Assembly (NCBI GenBank): GCA_028274925.1 | Contig: JAQCNR010000209.1 | Location: 1 to 9,126 of the forward strand | DNA length: 9,126 bases | Direction: 5' to 3' | Source: Halovenus sp. | GTDB lineage: Archaea; Halobacteriota; Halobacteria; Halobacteriales; Haloarculaceae | Part shown: piece after piece, positions 6,701 to 9,126 of the stretch | How positions within the stretch are numbered: position 1 is the stretch's first letter | Layout of the letters: the number at the start of each line of letters is the position of its first letter | Notes under the pieces: model-generated | Told to the model about the DNA's origin: nothing | Database searches by the model: none | Seen by the model: the letters and a program-made list of their open reading frames with translations, nothing else | Made by a program: the position numbers and the translations under genes

Positions 6701-6728
6701 TTCGGGTGGCCGTAACCGCGTCTTCGTG
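6701..6728 (+). repeat. Partial copy of the tRNA-Pro 3' half
   Basis: TTCGGGTGGCCGTAACC at 6701-6717 is identical to 6625-6641 inside the tRNA-Pro gene (anticodon loop, 3' anticodon stem, variable loop, first T-stem base). Similarity continues as xCG, and after a gap the T-stem end TTCGTG recurs at about 6723-6728. The 5' half and most of the T-loop are absent, so it cannot make a tRNA. The remaining stretch up to the promoter at 6836 holds no gene that I can see, only purine-rich GAGCGA-type low-complexity sequence at about 6728-6770. Such partial repeats of tRNA 3' halves are a known footprint of integrase-mediated insertion, but no integrase is in the window. Confidence 0.75.
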
Positions 6729-6835
6729 AGCGTCAGCGAACGAAGGCAAGCGAGACGACGAGCGACAGAGATGTTTCCCACGTGTAGATTAGTCTCGGAG
6801 CCAGCATCGAGAGCAGGGCAATGTGTGGTCCTCCC

Positions 6836-6847
6836 CGAATTTCTTAT
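6836..6847 (+). promoter_or_regulatory. BRE/TATA element of the M32 carboxypeptidase gene
   Basis: CGAA followed by TTTCTTAT is centred about 27 bases before the ATG at 6871. This is the typical haloarchaeal arrangement for a leaderless transcript and supports 6871 as the start rather than the in-frame GTG at 6823, which would lie upstream of the promoter. Confidence 0.6.
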
Positions 6848-6870
6848 GTGTTTGTGCCGTGGCCAGAGGT

Positions 6871-8370
6871 ATGGCGACAACTGACTCTGACGCACCTGAA
6901 GCATACGAGGAGTTGCTCGAACGGAACCGACGACTGACAAATCTCGACTACGCGTCGATGTATCTCAACTGGGACCAGCAGGTGACGATGCCCACCGGCG
7001 GTGCGCAAGGGCGTGCACAGCAACTCTCGGCGCTGTCCGCGACGACACACGAACTGCTCGTCGACGACGACGTTGCCAACTGGCTTGACAGCCTCGAGGA
7101 CGCAGAACTCTCAGACGAACAGGCTGCGAACGTCCGCGAAATCCGCAACGAGTACGAGCGCGAGGCGAAGGTGCCCGGCGAGTTGAACGAGACAATTGCA
7201 CAGACCGCCGCCGAGAACCAGCAGATTTGGCAGGACGCAAAGGCCGACGACGACTTCGAGTCGTTCGCGCCGCGACTGGAGACGATGCGTGACCTCCAGC
7301 GCCAGAAGGCCGAGCATATCGACCCAGAGAAGAGCCCGTACACGGTACTGTACGAGGGCAGCCACCAGTATATCGACATCGAGACGATGGACGAAATATT
7401 CGAGACGCTGCGGTCGGAGATTCCGCCGCTGGTCGAGGAAATCCGCGAGTCTGGCCGTGACCTCGCGGACCCGTGGGAGGGTGAGTACCCCAACGAGAGT
7501 CAGGAAGCACTCACCGAGGCGGCACTCGATTTCGTCGGCTACGACTTCGAGCGCGGGCGGATAGATACTGCGCCGCATCCGTTCATGGCCGGCAACCAGT
7601 TCGACGCACGCGTGACCACGCGCTACAAGCCCAGCGACCCACTCGACGCGCTGACCGCAACCATCCACGAGTTCGGACACGCAAGCTACCAACTCGGACT
7701 GCGACAGGACGAGTACGGAACACCGCTTGGCGCACCGCGGATGAGCATTCACGAGTCACAATCTCGGTTTTGGGAGAACCACATTGGTCGAACCAAGCCG
7801 TTCTGGGAAGCCTTCCTGCCGACGTTCAACGAACACATCGACGGCCACGACGACCTCACAGTACAGGAGGCCTACGAGGCAGCTAATCGAATCTATCCGA
7901 ACAATCTCATCCGCGTCGAGGCGGACGAACTCACCTACCACATGCACATCATCCTCCGGTGTGAGGTTGGCCGCGCGTTCGTCGAGGGTGACATCGAGGC
8001 CGAGGAGATTCCGCAACTGTGGGACGAAAAGATGGACGACTATCTCGGCGTTACGCCCGACTCAGACAGCGAGGGCTGTCTGCAAGATATTCACTGGACC
8101 AGCGGGTTCGCGGCCTTCCACGGCTACACGCTCGGCAGCGTCGTTGCCGCACAGTTGAACGACGCCATTCGCGACGACTTGGCTGTCGACGCGCTCGTCC
8201 GCGAGGAGAATTTCGACCCGATTCACGAGTGGATGACCGAGAATGTCCATCGCCACGGTCAGCGGTATCCGACGCCAGAACTCATCGAGGAAGCGACCGG
8301 GCAGGAACTCTCCGCCGAACCGTTCGTCGAGTACGCCCGTGAGAAGTTCGAGACGCTGTACGACCTGTAG
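6871..8370 (+). CDS. M32 family zinc metallocarboxypeptidase (thermostable carboxypeptidase Taq type)
   Basis: This 499-residue cytosolic enzyme removes C-terminal amino acids from peptides, with a preference that varies between family members. The zinc site is HEFGH at residues 266-270 with the third ligand Glu295 in IHESQSRFWEN. Other M32 signatures are MPTGGAQGRAQQ at 40-51, IRVEADELTYHMHI, and GCLQDIHWTSGFAAFHGYTLGS near the C-terminus. Length matches the family (about 490-510). There is no signal peptide or membrane segment. The ATG at 6871 is preferred over the GTG at 6823 because of the TATA box between them and because the extra residues look like translated promoter DNA. It is monocistronic and converges with the hydrolase on the right, leaving only six bases between the stops, so their 3' ends must overlap in mRNA. 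Likely a general peptide-turnover enzyme. Confidence 0.94.
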   Translation: MATTDSDAPEAYEELLERNRRLTNLDYASMYLNWDQQVTMPTGGAQGRAQQLSALSATTHELLVDDDVANWLDSLEDAELSDEQAANVREIRNEYEREAKVPGELNETIAQTAAENQQIWQDAKADDDFESFAPRLETMRDLQRQKAEHIDPEKSPYTVLYEGSHQYIDIETMDEIFETLRSEIPPLVEEIRESGRDLADPWEGEYPNESQEALTEAALDFVGYDFERGRIDTAPHPFMAGNQFDARVTTRYKPSDPLDALTATIHEFGHASYQLGLRQDEYGTPLGAPRMSIHESQSRFWENHIGRTKPFWEAFLPTFNEHIDGHDDLTVQEAYEAANRIYPNNLIRVEADELTYHMHIILRCEVGRAFVEGDIEAEEIPQLWDEKMDDYLGVTPDSDSEGCLQDIHWTSGFAAFHGYTLGSVVAAQLNDAIRDDLAVDALVREENFDPIHEWMTENVHRHGQRYPTPELIEEATGQELSAEPFVEYAREKFETLYDL

Positions 8371-8376
8371 CAGTCG

Positions 8377-9126
8377 TTACCGCAGTCCCTCTGCCATCGC
8401 GTCGATGTGTTCGTTGTCGTGGGTGACGAACACCTCTGCATTGGTCCGGCGAGCACGGGCCTTCAGTTCTCTGAGTGAGTCGATAGATTGCGAGAGGTTG
8501 TAGTTGAACGACGCCAGATGTTCGCTTTCGTACCCTGAGGCCTTGTGGGCGATGTCAGCACCCAGAATCACGGTGCCAGTCTCGGGTAGTTCGACCTGCA
8601 CGGACTGGTGACCGGGAGTGTGTCCCGGTGTCGGGAAGGTGACGAGACTGCCGTCGCCGAAGACATCGTACTCGCCGTCGACGGGCGTCACGTCGTACTC
8701 ACCCGAGCGCAGCATGTCGAAATCGCCCTCCAGATAGAACACCTCCTGGACTGGCACGGGCCAATGAGCGTATCTGAGTTCGTCTCGCTGGACGATTATC
8801 TCGGCGTTCGGGAACGTGTCGATGTGACCTGCGTGGTCAGAATGCAAGTGCGTGAGCACGAGATAATCGACATCTCCGGGGCGATAGCCCGCGTCCTCCA
8901 ACTGAGCGCGCGGGTGCATATCGGGACCGTACTCGATGGCCGGGAGAAACGCCTCCATGAACTCGGCACCGTAGGGGCCGTATCCCGCCGGGTCATCGAG
9001 CATGTCGTGACTGAGACCAGTGTCGACCACTGCCACCCCCTCCGGATGGTCGACGACGTAGAACGGACAGACTGCAGTGTAGGACTCTCCCGGGTCTGTC
9101 AGCTGCTCCATGAAACTGTTATCCAG
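8377..9126 (-). CDS. Metallo-beta-lactamase-fold hydrolase, AHL-lactonase-like; 5' end outside window
   Basis: The frame is open to the right edge. The ATG at 9111 is probably internal: the residues before it (LDNSF) align with the LDHSS segment that precedes the same region in AiiA-type lactonases, so about 15 residues or more are missing. Numbering from that Met, the metal site is complete: THLHSDHAGH with His88, His90, Asp92, His93; His164 in TPGHTPGH; bridging Asp186 in LGADIAH; and His231 in VTHD. Overall architecture and length (over 249 residues) fit the N-acyl-homoserine-lactonase group, which opens lactone rings using two zinc ions. The catalytic Tyr of AiiA, three residues after the bridging Asp, is His189 here, so the substrate may differ (other lactones or esters). 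No secretion signal is visible, though the N-terminus is missing. Fold firm, substrate not. Confidence 0.85.
   Translation of the reverse strand: MDNSFMEQLTDPGESYTAVCPFYVVDHPEGVAVVDTGLSHDMLDDPAGYGPYGAEFMEAFLPAIEYGPDMHPRAQLEDAGYRPGDVDYLVLTHLHSDHAGHIDTFPNAEIIVQRDELRYAHWPVPVQEVFYLEGDFDMLRSGEYDVTPVDGEYDVFGDGSLVTFPTPGHTPGHQSVQVELPETGTVILGADIAHKASGYESEHLASFNYNLSQSIDSLRELKARARRTNAEVFVTHDNEHIDAMAEGLR

Noticed and set aside
6728..6775. CRISPR or tandem repeat array in the GAGCGA-rich stretch
   Set aside because: The similar hexamers are irregular, with no constant repeat unit or spacer length; they look like ordinary low-complexity sequence.
6823..6870. GTG at 6823 as the start of the carboxypeptidase
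   Set aside because: The in-frame extension covers the TATA-like element at 6836-6847 and the added residues have no family resemblance; the ATG at 6871 is correctly spaced from the TATA box.
9109..9111. ATG at 9111 as the true start of the hydrolase
   Set aside because: The frame stays open to the window edge, and the preceding residues LDNSF match the conserved LDHSS segment of AiiA-type lactonases.
1..9126. Defence island, toxin-antitoxin pair or complete mobile element
   Set aside because: No transposase, integrase, nuclease, restriction or toxin-like protein is encoded; the only mobility hint is the partial tRNA repeat.

Overview
The window looks like chromosome from a halophilic archaeon of the Haloarcula type. 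The proteins are strongly acidic and the DNA is GC-rich. TATA-like boxes sit about 27 bases before start codons, as expected for leaderless transcripts. The archaeal tRNA methyltransferase TrmY and a multi-PAS/GAF sensor kinase in the haloarchaeal style are present. The genus is an inference from gene style, not a database match.

Layout from left to right. (1) 1-522 is the 3' end of glpB, a subunit of anaerobic glycerol-3-phosphate dehydrogenase. (2) 570-2026 is a tight two-gene unit: the cobalamin-binding subunit of methylmalonyl-CoA mutase and its chaperone GTPase MeaB. It belongs to the propionyl-CoA to succinyl-CoA branch; the large catalytic mutase subunit is not in the window. (3) 2057-5829 on the minus strand is one long signalling gene (receiver, PAS, PAS, GAF, PAS, PAS, PAS, GAF, HisKA, HATPase). 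It is broken by an in-frame amber codon, by a one-base frameshift, and by an in-frame loss of the ATP-binding core of the kinase domain. With the amber read as a sense codon and one base restored, it gives a continuous reading frame of exactly 1258 codons. (4) 5967-6542 is trmY, divergent from the kinase. (5) 6593-6665 is a complete tRNA-Pro(CGG) gene. A 17-base exact copy of its anticodon-loop to T-stem segment lies 76 bases downstream and looks like the trace of a tRNA-targeting event. (6) 6871-8370 is an M32 zinc carboxypeptidase with a convincing leaderless promoter. (7) 8377-9126 on the minus strand is a metallo-beta-lactamase-fold hydrolase of the AHL-lactonase type, running off the right edge.

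Most genes are metabolic or housekeeping and do not form one pathway. I do not see a convincing new multi-gene system. The most informative material is the sensor kinase caught in the process of decay, with each lesion readable from the sequence, and the partial tRNA duplication.
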